From an uncultured Muribaculaceae bacterium (GTDB lineage Bacteria > Bacteroidota > Bacteroidia > Bacteroidales > Muribaculaceae), in contig CABUTS010000058.1 of NCBI GenBank assembly GCA_902494515.1, forward strand, positions 1 through 17,576: 17,576 nt of DNA, given 5' to 3'. The translations under genes and the position numbers were made by a program. Below, one piece after another: positions 1 to 7,179 of the stretch (its first letter is position 1; the number at the start of each line of letters is the position of its first letter). The notes beneath the pieces were generated by a model. That model was not told where the DNA came from and did not search any database. It was given only the letters and a program-made list of their open reading frames with translations.

Positions 1-51
1 CCCCTTGCCTCCGCGCCTCCCCGCCCCTCCGCGCCCCATCCCCCTGTTAGC
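1..51 (+). other. C/T-rich intergenic tract at the window edge
   Basis: The first 45 or so bases are almost entirely C and T with a few G, and no coding frame is convincing. Similar C/T-rich stretches begin directly after the uvrA stop (4396 onward) and after the murA stop (17564 to the window end). This one is therefore probably the 3' flank of a gene lying to the left of the window. It runs straight into the dispersed repeat at 53-89. Confidence 0.5.
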
Positions 52-52
52 A

Positions 53-89
53 AAAATTTTTGTCTGTGCGCCGAGCTTCAGCGAAGGCA
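53..89 (+). repeat. Dispersed intergenic repeat, copy 1 (37 nt)
   Basis: This 37-nt segment matches 4558-4594 at 35 of 37 positions; the two mismatches are adjacent (TG here, CA there). The core has an A4T5 block followed by GTC and then GCGCCGAGCTTCAGCGAAGG. CTTC-AGC-GAAG inside the core can form a very small hairpin. Both copies have the same orientation and are preceded by C/T-rich DNA containing TCCGC. The function is unknown; it could be a short interspersed element or part of a transcript end. Confidence 0.75.
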
Positions 90-90
90 T

Positions 91-122
91 TTTGCACATT
101 TGCGGATTTTTTCGTAACTTTG
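91..122 (+). promoter_or_regulatory. Bacteroidetes-type promoter for the secreted protein gene
   Basis: A TTTG at 91-94 (-33 element) and TAACTTTG at 115-122 (-7 element, consensus TAnnTTTG) are separated by 20 nt. This fits the known Bacteroidetes primary sigma promoter. Transcription would start roughly at 128-130, leaving a short leader of about 20 nt before the ATG at 148. It may also serve uvrA, which follows after only 45 nt. Confidence 0.7.
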
Positions 123-147
123 TGAGTTAATCAAATCTCCGCCTCCG

Positions 148-1512
148 ATGCTGAAAATTCCCCGCATATTTTCCCTCATTTTGCTCCTTGGCGCCCTGAG
201 CTGCTGCCTCCCCGCAGCCGCCCAGATCAGCTTCTCGGGCAACGCGGCCCCCCCGGTGGCCGACACCCCCGAAGCCACCACCGGGCTCAAAGCCGTCTAC
301 ACCCTCAGCTCCACCGCCGGCGTCTCCGCCGTCTATCGCGCCGCTTCCGCCACTGCGACAGTCACATGGCAGAAGTTCTCCAACCTCGGCGGCGGCTACG
401 CTCAGGACATCCCCTACACCCGCAACGGTGCCGAAACCTCCGTCCCCCTCACCACCGACGACATGGGGTACATCGTCACCGAAGACGGACGCCAGACATG
501 CTTCTGGGTCGTAAACTACGCCAACCACATCTGCACCCTCGAGTCCCTCGACCTCTCCCCCGAATCCGACTGCAGCTCCGTAACCCTCACCTTCCGCGGC
601 GAAGCCCCCCGCATCGTCTACTACTCCGTCAACGGCGCCGCCAAAACCCTCTCCCGCGGCCTCACTCTCGAGTATAAAACCCTGAAATACAACGAAGGCT
701 CCCTCGTCTACGACCAGATAACCACGACGGACGAACTCGAATACATCTCCGGCGACATCCACGTAGCAGCCCCCCTCTGCAACACCGACTTTACCCTCTC
801 GGGCGACCGCTTCCAGCAGGAATGGAACAACTCCCGCATCATCAGCTCCCCCTCCTACGAGGCCCGCGCCGTCGAAGCCCAGACCTCTGCGACCCAGGCA
901 ACCCGCGACGTCGACAACGAGCAGAAAACCGAATCCTCCACCGGAATCCTCGGTGGTTCCGCCCCCGTGGATATCACCTTCGACGCCATCGTCACCGACG
1001 CCGCCATCTACACCGAATGGCAGTTTGCCGCCGACCCCGCCTTCGACCTCATCGACCTGCGCATCAATTCCACAGCCGCGGAGCGAACCTTCACCGAATA
1101 CGGCACCGTCTACGCCCGCTTCATCTGCGGCGACAACTCCGGCGAGTGCTCCTGGACATCCCCCGTCTACACCATCGCCATCGGCGAATCCAAACTCGAA
1201 TGTCCCAACGCATTCTCCCCCGGCTCCTCCGAAGGCACAAACGACGAGTGGAAAGTCTCCTATAAATCCATCGTCAGGTTCGACTGCCACATATTCAACC
1301 GCTGGGGCATCGAAGTGGCCCATCTCACCGACCCATCGCAGGGTTGGGACGGACGCCACAATGGGAAACTCGTGAAATCCGGCGTATTCTTCTACGTCAT
1401 CAAGGCCCGCGGCGCCGACGGCAAGAACTACAACCTCTCCGGCGACATCAACATCCTCCACTCCACCACCGTCCCCGCCGCCGCAGCTCCCGAATCCCCC
1501 TCCGGGCTGTAA
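148..1512 (+). CDS. Secreted protein with gliding/T9SS type B C-terminal sorting domain
   Basis: The 454-residue protein starts with a clear signal peptide: a basic start, a hydrophobic core at about residues 8-20, and an Ala-rich cleavage site near residues 23-25. The middle (about 30-345) has no family I recognise; it is rich in Thr/Ser and reads like beta-sandwich extracellular repeats. From C352 the sequence matches the gliding-motility-associated (CHU_C, type B) C-terminal domain: CPNAFSP, then NDEW, FNRWG, GWDG and GVFFYVIKA. In Bacteroidetes this domain directs export through the type IX secretion system and surface attachment or release. About 17 residues rich in Ala, Pro and Ser follow the domain, which is usually the very end of the protein. 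The start is supported by the promoter at 91-122 and the signal peptide. The protein is probably surface-exposed or released, and its own activity is unknown. It shares orientation with uvrA, 45 nt away, without an obvious functional link. Confidence 0.8.
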   Translation: MLKIPRIFSLILLLGALSCCLPAAAQISFSGNAAPPVADTPEATTGLKAVYTLSSTAGVSAVYRAASATATVTWQKFSNLGGGYAQDIPYTRNGAETSVPLTTDDMGYIVTEDGRQTCFWVVNYANHICTLESLDLSPESDCSSVTLTFRGEAPRIVYYSVNGAAKTLSRGLTLEYKTLKYNEGSLVYDQITTTDELEYISGDIHVAAPLCNTDFTLSGDRFQQEWNNSRIISSPSYEARAVEAQTSATQATRDVDNEQKTESSTGILGGSAPVDITFDAIVTDAAIYTEWQFAADPAFDLIDLRINSTAAERTFTEYGTVYARFICGDNSGECSWTSPVYTIAIGESKLECPNAFSPGSSEGTNDEWKVSYKSIVRFDCHIFNRWGIEVAHLTDPSQGWDGRHNGKLVKSGVFFYVIKARGADGKNYNLSGDINILHSTTVPAAAAPESPSGL

Positions 1513-1557
1513 ACGGCATCTCCGGGCCTCTGCGCCCCGTTTCTTAATTTAAAATCT

Positions 1558-4395
1558 ATGAGCAATCAGCATATCTCCCCCCTTCCCGGCTCCCTCTCCG
1601 TGATCGGCGCAAGGGTCAACAACCTCAAAAACATCGACGTCGACATCCCTCACGGGACCCTGACCGTCATCACCGGCCTAAGCGGCTCCGGCAAATCCTC
1701 CCTTGCCTTCGACACCATCTTCGCCGAAGGGCAGCGCCGCTACATCGAAACCTTCTCCTCCTACGCCCGCAATATGCTCGGCAACATGGAGCGCCCCGAC
1801 GTCGACAAGATATCCGGTCTCTCCCCCGTCATCGCCATAGAGCAGAAAACCATCAACCGCAACCCCCGAAGCACCATCGGCACCACCACCGAGGTCTACG
1901 ACTACCTCCGACTTCTCTTCGCCCGCGCCGGGCAGGCCCGGAGCTACATCTCCGGCGAACCGATGGTGAAGTATTCCCCCGAAAAAATCGTCAGCCTCAT
2001 TCTCGAACGCTACGAAGGCCGCAAAGTCTACCTCCTCGCCCCGATGGTCCACAACCGCAAGGGACACTACAAGGAGCTTTTCGAGAACCTCATGAAGAAA
2101 GGCTACCTCAACGTGCGCGTCGACGGCGAAATCCGCGAACTCTCCCCCGGCATGAAGCTCGACCGCTACCGCAACCACTCCGTGGAGCTCGTGGTCGACA
2201 AGCTCAAAGTCGCCGCGAAGGATGAAAAGCGTCTTCTGGAATCCGTCGAGAAAACCCTCCGTCTCGGCGACAAGCAGATGATGGTCTACGACCTCGAGGC
2301 CGACGAAGTCCGCCATTACTCCCAGTCGCTCATGGACCCCGTCAGCGGTCTCTCCTACCGCGAACCGGCCCCACACAACTTCTCCTTCAACTCCCCCCTC
2401 GGCGCCTGTCCCTGCTGCAAAGGCCTCGGCACGGTAAATATCATCGACCGCGAGAAAATCATCCCCGACGACTCGCTGTCGATCCACGCCGGCGGCATCG
2501 TTCCCCTCGGCAAATACTCCAACACCATGATTTTCTGGCAGATTCAGGCTATCTGCGAGAAATACGGCGCTACCCTCAAGACCCCGATCCGCGATCTCCC
2601 CGCCGAAGCCCTCGACGACATCCTCAACGGCACCGACGAGCGCCTGAACGTCCACTCCGAAGGTTCATCCCTCTCGAACTATTTCATGACCTTCGAAGGA
2701 CTGATCAAATACATCGAGATGCAGCAGAGCGAGGACTCCTCAGCCGCCGCACAGCGCTGGAGCGGCCAGTTTTTCTCCCGCAAAACCTGCCCCGAATGTA
2801 ACGGCGACCGCCTCAACCGCGAAGCTCTCAGCTTCTTCATCGACGGCAAGAACATCGCCGAACTCTCGCGCCTCGACATCGCCGACCTGCTGAAATGGTC
2901 GGAATCCGTCGAATCGCACCTCGACGACCGCAGCCGCACCATCGCCACGGAAATCATCAAGGAAATCCATGCCCGGCTGCTCTTCCTCAACGACGTCGGT
3001 CTCGGCTACCTCTCGCTGAACCGCGCATCCGCCACCCTCTCCGGCGGCGAAAGCCAGCGCATCCGTCTCGCCACCCAGCTCGGTTCGGAGCTTGTAAACG
3101 TGCTTTACATCCTCGACGAGCCCTCCATCGGCCTCCATCAGCGCGACAACCACCGCCTGATTGCCTCACTGAAACGCCTGCGCGATGCCCAGAACTCCAT
3201 AATCGTGGTCGAGCACGACAAGGACATCATGCTCGAGTCCGACTACATCGTCGATATAGGCCCGAAGGCAGGCCGCAAAGGGGGCCGAGTTGTCTTCCAG
3301 GGGACACCGGATGAGATGCTCAAGTCCGACACCCTCACCGCCGGATATCTCAACGGCACCCGTGCCATCCCTGTTCCTGAAGTCCGCCGAAAAGGCAACG
3401 GCAAGGAACTGAAACTCCTCGGCTGCACCGGCCACAACCTCCAGGACGTCGATTTCACTCTCCCGCTCGGCACCCTGACTTGCGTCTGCGGTGTCTCCGG
3501 TTCCGGGAAATCATCGCTCGTCAACGGCACCCTCCAGCCGATTCTTTCGCAGAAATTCTACCGCTCCAACACCGAGCCGCTCCCATACCGCGAAATCATC
3601 GGCATGGAAAACATCGACAAAGTCGTAACCGTAGATCAGGCACCCCTCGGCCGCACGCCCCGCTCCAACCCCGCCACATATACCGGCGTCTTCTCCGACA
3701 TCCGCAACCTCTTCGTGGCGCTCCCCGAAGCGAAAATCCGCGGCTACAAACCCGGGCGCTTCTCCTTCAACGTCGCCGGAGGCCGCTGCGAATGTTGCAA
3801 AGGAAACGGCTACAAGACCATCGAGATGAACTTCCTCCCCGACGTGCTCGTCCCCTGCGAGGAGTGCGGCGGCCGACGCTACAACCGCGAGACCCTCGAA
3901 GTCCGTTTCAAAGGAAAATCCATTGCCGACGTCCTCGACATGACCATCAACCAGGCCGTGGAATTCTTTGAACACCAACCCAATATACTCAAGAAAATCA
4001 AGGTCCTCCAGGACGTAGGCCTCGGCTATATCAAACTCGGCCAGCCATCATCGACCCTCTCCGGTGGCGAAAACCAGCGCGTAAAACTCGCCACAGAGCT
4101 CGCCAAACGCGACACCGGCAAAACCCTCTTCATCCTCGACGAACCCACCACCGGCCTGCATTTCGAAGACATCAACACCCTGCTGACCGTACTGAACCGC
4201 CTCGTCGACCGCGGCAACACCGTCCTTGTCATCGAACACAACCTTGACATCGTCAAAGCCGCCGACTACGTCATCGACATGGGACCCGGCGGCGGCCGCA
4301 ACGGCGGCCGCATCATCACCACCGGTACCCCCGAGCAAGTCGCCGCCCACCCCGACTCCCCCACCGCCCCCTACCTCCGCTCCGAACTCCCCTAA
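1558..4395 (+). CDS. uvrA: Excinuclease ABC subunit A (UvrA)
   Basis: The 945-residue protein matches UvrA, the damage-sensing ATPase of nucleotide excision repair, which loads UvrB at lesions in the cytoplasm. Two ABC ATPase halves are visible. The first has Walker A GLSGSGKSS at 40-48, signature LSGGE at 494-498 and Walker B ending in D520-E521. The second has Walker A GVSGSGKS at 645-652, signature LSGGE at 834-838 and Walker B ending in D861-E862. CxxC pairs lie at C284/C287 and C411/C414 in the first half. C744/C747 and C767/C770 form the C-terminal zinc finger that helps read damage. The diagnostic TPRSNPATYTGVF segment follows the second Walker A. The length is close to E. coli UvrA (940), with no sign of truncation. 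The ATG at 1558 leads directly into the conserved region, and no SD is seen. No separate promoter is obvious in the 45-nt gap, so read-through from the upstream gene is plausible. Confidence 0.97.
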   Translation: MSNQHISPLPGSLSVIGARVNNLKNIDVDIPHGTLTVITGLSGSGKSSLAFDTIFAEGQRRYIETFSSYARNMLGNMERPDVDKISGLSPVIAIEQKTINRNPRSTIGTTTEVYDYLRLLFARAGQARSYISGEPMVKYSPEKIVSLILERYEGRKVYLLAPMVHNRKGHYKELFENLMKKGYLNVRVDGEIRELSPGMKLDRYRNHSVELVVDKLKVAAKDEKRLLESVEKTLRLGDKQMMVYDLEADEVRHYSQSLMDPVSGLSYREPAPHNFSFNSPLGACPCCKGLGTVNIIDREKIIPDDSLSIHAGGIVPLGKYSNTMIFWQIQAICEKYGATLKTPIRDLPAEALDDILNGTDERLNVHSEGSSLSNYFMTFEGLIKYIEMQQSEDSSAAAQRWSGQFFSRKTCPECNGDRLNREALSFFIDGKNIAELSRLDIADLLKWSESVESHLDDRSRTIATEIIKEIHARLLFLNDVGLGYLSLNRASATLSGGESQRIRLATQLGSELVNVLYILDEPSIGLHQRDNHRLIASLKRLRDAQNSIIVVEHDKDIMLESDYIVDIGPKAGRKGGRVVFQGTPDEMLKSDTLTAGYLNGTRAIPVPEVRRKGNGKELKLLGCTGHNLQDVDFTLPLGTLTCVCGVSGSGKSSLVNGTLQPILSQKFYRSNTEPLPYREIIGMENIDKVVTVDQAPLGRTPRSNPATYTGVFSDIRNLFVALPEAKIRGYKPGRFSFNVAGGRCECCKGNGYKTIEMNFLPDVLVPCEECGGRRYNRETLEVRFKGKSIADVLDMTINQAVEFFEHQPNILKKIKVLQDVGLGYIKLGQPSSTLSGGENQRVKLATELAKRDTGKTLFILDEPTTGLHFEDINTLLTVLNRLVDRGNTVLVIEHNLDIVKAADYVIDMGPGGGRNGGRIITTGTPEQVAAHPDSPTAPYLRSELP

Positions 4396-4396
4396 T

Positions 4397-4473
4397 CCCC
4401 CTCCCCTCCCTTCCCTCTACCCTCTTCCAAACTTTCCCTCTTCCCCCCTCTTCCCTCTTCCTTCCCCCTCACT
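4397..4473 (+). repeat. Polypyrimidine tract after uvrA
   Basis: Starting right after the uvrA stop, the + strand is almost pure C and T for about 75 nt, in variants of CCCTCTTCC. Only a few A residues and no run of purines interrupt it. The complementary strand is correspondingly a polypurine run. It contains no start codon and no complex coding signal. It could slip during replication, adopt an unusual structure, or act as a C-rich Rho-loading region at the transcript end; none of these is demonstrated. Confidence 0.65.
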
Positions 4474-4492
4474 GCGCCCCTCCCAGGGGCGC
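4474..4492 (+). terminator. GC-rich hairpin downstream of uvrA
   Basis: GCGCCCCT (4474-4481) and AGGGGCGC (4485-4492) are perfect reverse complements around a CCC loop, giving an 8-bp stem. No T-run follows on either strand, so it is not a classical intrinsic terminator. It may stabilise the 3' end of the uvrA transcript. It lies 78 nt after the stop codon. Confidence 0.4.
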
Positions 4493-4557
4493 CAACCCCT
4501 CCGCGTCCCTGCCTGGGGCGTCCACCCTTCCGCACGCCCTTCCCATAATAGAATGGT

Positions 4558-4594
4558 AAAATTTTTGTCCATGCGCCGAGCTTCAGCGAAGGCA
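4558..4594 (+). repeat. Dispersed intergenic repeat, copy 2 (37 nt)
   Basis: This is the partner of the copy at 53-89, with 35 of 37 identical positions and the same orientation. It sits between two convergent genes, about 160 nt after uvrA. It is followed at once by short degenerate repeats of GGAAGGCAGNG (about 4586-4620) that extend the end of the core. On the minus strand the segment is open in one frame, but the translation is low-complexity around it and I do not call a gene. Confidence 0.75.
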
Positions 4595-4633
4595 GGGGGA
4601 AGGCAGAGGGAAGGCAGGGGCCACAAAACGAAC

Positions 4634-4666
4634 GGCGGCGCTGCCCCTCATCGGGGAAGCGCCGCC
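4634..4666 (-). terminator. Long hairpin, probable terminator of the Ton operon
   Basis: GGCGGCGCT (4634-4642) pairs perfectly with AGCGCCGCC (4658-4666). An inner CCCC/GGGG pairing (4644-4647 with 4653-4656) closes a TCATC loop, with one mismatch between the stems. Read on the minus strand, the stem is followed by GTTCGTTTTG, an interrupted T-run, so it best fits termination of leftward transcription coming from tonB, whose stop is about 118 nt away. On the + strand only TTATC follows, which is a weaker tail, though bidirectional use is possible. Confidence 0.6.
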
Positions 4667-4783
4667 TTATCAAAAAGGGGAAGGGAGTAATGTCAGAGAC
4701 TATTCAACTTTTCAGCTTGAAATTCGCGGAACTCAGGCTCGGGGCTCAAGCTCGAAAGCCTTTCGCCGCCAGCCATTGAGGAA

Positions 4784-5647
4784 TTACGACTGGAGCTTGA
4801 AGTTGATGGGGAGGGTGTACCATACGGATACTGCCTGGCCGTTCATCTTGCCCGGGATAAAGCGGGGCAGAGTCTTAACGACGCGAACAGCTTCCTTGTC
4901 GAGGTCGGGGTCCTTACCGCGGAGCACAACCACTTCGCCGACGTTACCGTCTTTCTTCACAACGAATTTAACAACCACGCGGCCCTGGATATTGTTCTCA
5001 GCTGCCATCGTGGGGTATTTGATGTGAGTAGCGATGTACTTGAGGAGTTCAGCTTCGCCACCGGGGAACTGGGGCATCTGCTCAACTGCGGTAAAGATTT
5101 CTTCCTTAACGGGTTCGGGCTTTTTCTCTTCGACGATGATTTCATCCTTGTGGGTGCGGACAACTTCGAGGTTGTCGGTACCCTGGTCGAAGGTGGTTGC
5201 ACCTGCAGCGAAGGTAGACTCGGCGACTTCATCCTTGGAGGTGATGTCTTCGGTCACTTCGTTATCAGCTGCGATGGTAAGCTCGGTATCCTTGATGGTG
5301 TTGAGGATTTCTTCGGGAAGGGCTTCTTCCTGCTCAGGTTCCTGAACAGCTTCGATAATCTCCTCTTCTTCCTGCTGCTGCTCTTCTTCAGCTGCCATTT
5401 CGGCGAGCTGCTGCTCGAGCTGAGCCTGAAGCTGGAGTTCGTACTGTTTCATGCGGTAGTCTGAGTACATGCCCCAGAAGTAACCGCCGATGAGGACTAC
5501 GATAAGGCCGATGATGGTGAAGAGCACGGCGCGGTTGTGGCGCCCGTCGGAGGCTTTGCGGAGCTGGTATGCGCCGAACTCCTTATTCTTGCCGTCAAAG
5601 ACAATGTCGGTCCATTCTTTTGATGAAAGATCTACATCTTTTGCCAT
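4784..5647 (-). CDS. tonB: TonB-family energy transducer
   Basis: The 287-residue protein spans the inner membrane once and reaches across the periplasm to TonB-dependent outer-membrane receptors, passing on energy from ExbB/ExbD. The N-terminal cytoplasmic part carries FDGKNKEFGAYQLRK (17-31), a pattern familiar from Bacteroidetes TonB proteins. A membrane segment runs from about 39 to 59. A predicted coiled coil and strongly acidic Glu/Gln linker follows (about 66-120), in place of the Pro-Lys linker of E. coli TonB. The C-terminal TonB domain (about 195-287) includes FPGGEAELLKYIATHIKYP, then GRVVVKFVVKKDG, and ends in WYTLPINFKL. The gene is last in the exbB-exbD-exbD-tonB operon, 39 nt after the second exbD. 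A hairpin with a T-rich tail on this strand follows downstream. No SD is seen at the start. Confidence 0.93.
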   Translation of the reverse strand: MAKDVDLSSKEWTDIVFDGKNKEFGAYQLRKASDGRHNRAVLFTIIGLIVVLIGGYFWGMYSDYRMKQYELQLQAQLEQQLAEMAAEEEQQQEEEEIIEAVQEPEQEEALPEEILNTIKDTELTIAADNEVTEDITSKDEVAESTFAAGATTFDQGTDNLEVVRTHKDEIIVEEKKPEPVKEEIFTAVEQMPQFPGGEAELLKYIATHIKYPTMAAENNIQGRVVVKFVVKKDGNVGEVVVLRGKDPDLDKEAVRVVKTLPRFIPGKMNGQAVSVWYTLPINFKLQS

Positions 5648-5686
5648 TTTCTTCAGTGTTAATTGGTTAATAATATAGATAAATCA

Positions 5687-6394
5687 TCACTCTTTATGAG
5701 CTTTCTTGAAGTCGGGAGTAGCGAAGACCATAGCCTTGTCGACGTCTGTAAGAGTACCGAGCTGGTAACGCGAGATCTGGTTGATCTGCATTTCGTCGAG
5801 AGCAGCGATTACGGATTCCCAGGATGCACCTTCGAGAGGTTTGATGATGACTACAGGACGGGTGTACTGGTCGTCATTACGGATCTTCTTGGCTTCGGCC
5901 TGGAACTGTTCTTCGGTAATCTGCTTGTTGCGCCATTTATCCTTCTGTTCTTCAACCTTCTTGAGCACCTGTTCGTTGCGGTCGTGGAGGATCTTGCGGA
6001 TACCTTTGAGGATCGCACCTTCGTTGCCTTCGAAGTGAGAAACCTGGATATTGGATTTTACGAGCTGGTCACCGTTGAATTCGGTTTCGGGTTTACCGGT
6101 GTAGTAGTAGATAGTGTTATCTTTTACTCCGCCGTTGTCATCGTAGGTCGTGTCGAGGATGAGAGTGATTGCTTCGGATTCCTTAGCTTTCTGCAGTTCC
6201 TCCTGCTGGAGCTTCTCATTGGTAGGAAGCGCGATCGAGAGGGTCTGCGACTTAATCATGGTGGTACACAGCATGAAGAACGTAATCAGAAGCATGTTCA
6301 TGTCAACCATGGGGGTGAAGTCCACATGGATGGCCATCTTTTTCTGGGCGCCTTTTTTCTTTTTGCCGCCCGATGATTGTTCTATCTGTGCCAT
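5687..6394 (-). CDS. exbD: ExbD-family biopolymer transport protein (second paralogue)
   Basis: At 235 residues this is an ExbD/TolR-type protein that works with the ExbB-like pentamer to convert ion flow into TonB movement. A Lys-rich cytoplasmic start (11-19) leads into DFTPMVDMNMLLITFFML, the single membrane helix; D31 corresponds to the ion-path aspartate (Asp25) of E. coli ExbD. The periplasmic part is much longer than in E. coli ExbD (141 residues in total). It holds a charged, helical insertion (about 134-172) before the usual ExbD fold resumes at RPVVIIKP, and ends near VFATPDFKKAHKE. It starts 2 nt after the stop of the upstream exbD, which suggests coupled translation. It differs clearly in sequence from that neighbour, so the two are not a recent duplication. 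Confidence 0.9.
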   Translation of the reverse strand: MAQIEQSSGGKKKKGAQKKMAIHVDFTPMVDMNMLLITFFMLCTTMIKSQTLSIALPTNEKLQQEELQKAKESEAITLILDTTYDDNGGVKDNTIYYYTGKPETEFNGDQLVKSNIQVSHFEGNEGAILKGIRKILHDRNEQVLKKVEEQKDKWRNKQITEEQFQAEAKKIRNDDQYTRPVVIIKPLEGASWESVIAALDEMQINQISRYQLGTLTDVDKAMVFATPDFKKAHKE

Positions 6395-6396
6395 GA

Positions 6397-7128
6397 TTAG
6401 TCAGCTTCGGTTTTAAGGGCAGTCATGACGGAGAACTTGTTCATCTTGATAGTCTGGAGATTGTCGAGCACAGGGTGGATGGTCTCGAACTTGGTGCCGC
6501 GGTCAGCTTTGACAGCGATACCTTCACCCGACTGGATGGCGTCATGAATGTTGGTGTTGGAAGAATTGTAGATGGCACGCATCCAGATCTGGAATTCGTT
6601 GGTGGTGAGCTGGTTGCCGGCTTCGTCGCGGTAGGGGATATCCTTGAACGGAATACCGGTATCCTTGCGGTTGAGGTCACCGAGCCATTCGTCCTGCTTG
6701 GTCTGGTCGAGAGACAGGAACTCGTGCATCTTGTCGAAGGGTACGCCGAAAGAGGCGTTTTTTGCGAATTTCTCCACGTCGAGCGGGGTCACTCCGGTTT
6801 TCTTTCCGGTGAGGGACTCATAGCGCTTTACAGCGTCTTTGAGGACCTCCTTACGGAGAGCTTCCGAACCCCAGGTCTCAGCGTTTTCTTCGTCGGCGTC
6901 ACCGGCAAGGGAGAGGAAGACCTGACCCTGAGGGCTGACGAGGACGTTAACTACGTTGGAAGTGGGAACCTTGATTTCAGAAACGGACGAGGGGGTGATA
7001 ACCGTCACAGGTTCTTTCTGAAGGAAGGTCGAAGTCAACATGAAGAAAGTAAGCAAAAGAACGGTAACGTCACTCATCGCAGTCATGTCGATGAGGGTAC
7101 TCTTTCTTTTAATTTTTACTTTTCCCAT
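6397..7128 (-). CDS. exbD: ExbD-family biopolymer transport protein (first paralogue)
   Basis: The 243-residue protein begins with a basic stretch (MGKVKIKRKS) and one membrane helix, DMTAMSDVTVLLLTFFMLTS. D20 is the expected ion-path aspartate. The periplasmic domain starts with the LP/TP-type segment (VITPSSVSEIKVP) and has a VLVSPQGQVFLSL strand typical of ExbD. It carries a long insertion (about 85-190) that includes a helical, charged region and DIPYRDEAGNQLTTNEF. The terminal part, from GIAVKADRGTKFETIHPVL, matches the normal ExbD end. The gene lies 51 nt after the exbB-like gene and 2 nt before the second exbD. The conserved pair implies that the stator contains two different ExbD chains or two alternative complexes; the sequence cannot say which. 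Confidence 0.9.
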   Translation of the reverse strand: MGKVKIKRKSTLIDMTAMSDVTVLLLTFFMLTSTFLQKEPVTVITPSSVSEIKVPTSNVVNVLVSPQGQVFLSLAGDADEENAETWGSEALRKEVLKDAVKRYESLTGKKTGVTPLDVEKFAKNASFGVPFDKMHEFLSLDQTKQDEWLGDLNRKDTGIPFKDIPYRDEAGNQLTTNEFQIWMRAIYNSSNTNIHDAIQSGEGIAVKADRGTKFETIHPVLDNLQTIKMNKFSVMTALKTEAD

Positions 7129-7179
7129 GAGTTACTTTGTATTAAATTGTTGGAGATTAATAGCCGAGTAATCAGGGGA

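Larger units (their letters stand above)
4396..4783. other. Non-coding gap between convergent uvrA and tonB
   Basis: No credible gene lies in this 388-nt stretch. From left to right it holds a C/T tract of about 75 nt, a tight GC hairpin (4474-4492), a looser inverted repeat (GGGCGT 4516-4521 with ACGCCC 4534-4539), the second dispersed repeat copy (4558-4594), short GGAAGGCAGNG-like repeats (about 4586-4620), a long hairpin (4634-4666), and about 115 nt with no clear structure before the tonB stop. Open frames crossing it are low-complexity Pro/Ser or Gly/Arg translations. Confidence 0.7.

Noticed and set aside
127..1461. A 444-residue minus-strand open frame opposite the secreted protein gene
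   Set aside because: Gly/Val/Asp-rich translation produced by C-rich codons of the gene on the + strand, which has a promoter, signal peptide and sorting domain.
1513..1557. A separate promoter for uvrA in the gap before it
   Set aside because: No TTTG/TAnnTTTG pair fits in the 45 nt; only a generic A/T-rich stretch is present before the ATG.
4417..4626. Minus-strand open frame covering the dispersed repeat and the pyrimidine tract
   Set aside because: The translation is low-complexity Gly/Arg/Glu from the polypurine strand, with no start signal. Presence of the same short peptide at the first repeat copy reflects the repeat, not a shown protein.
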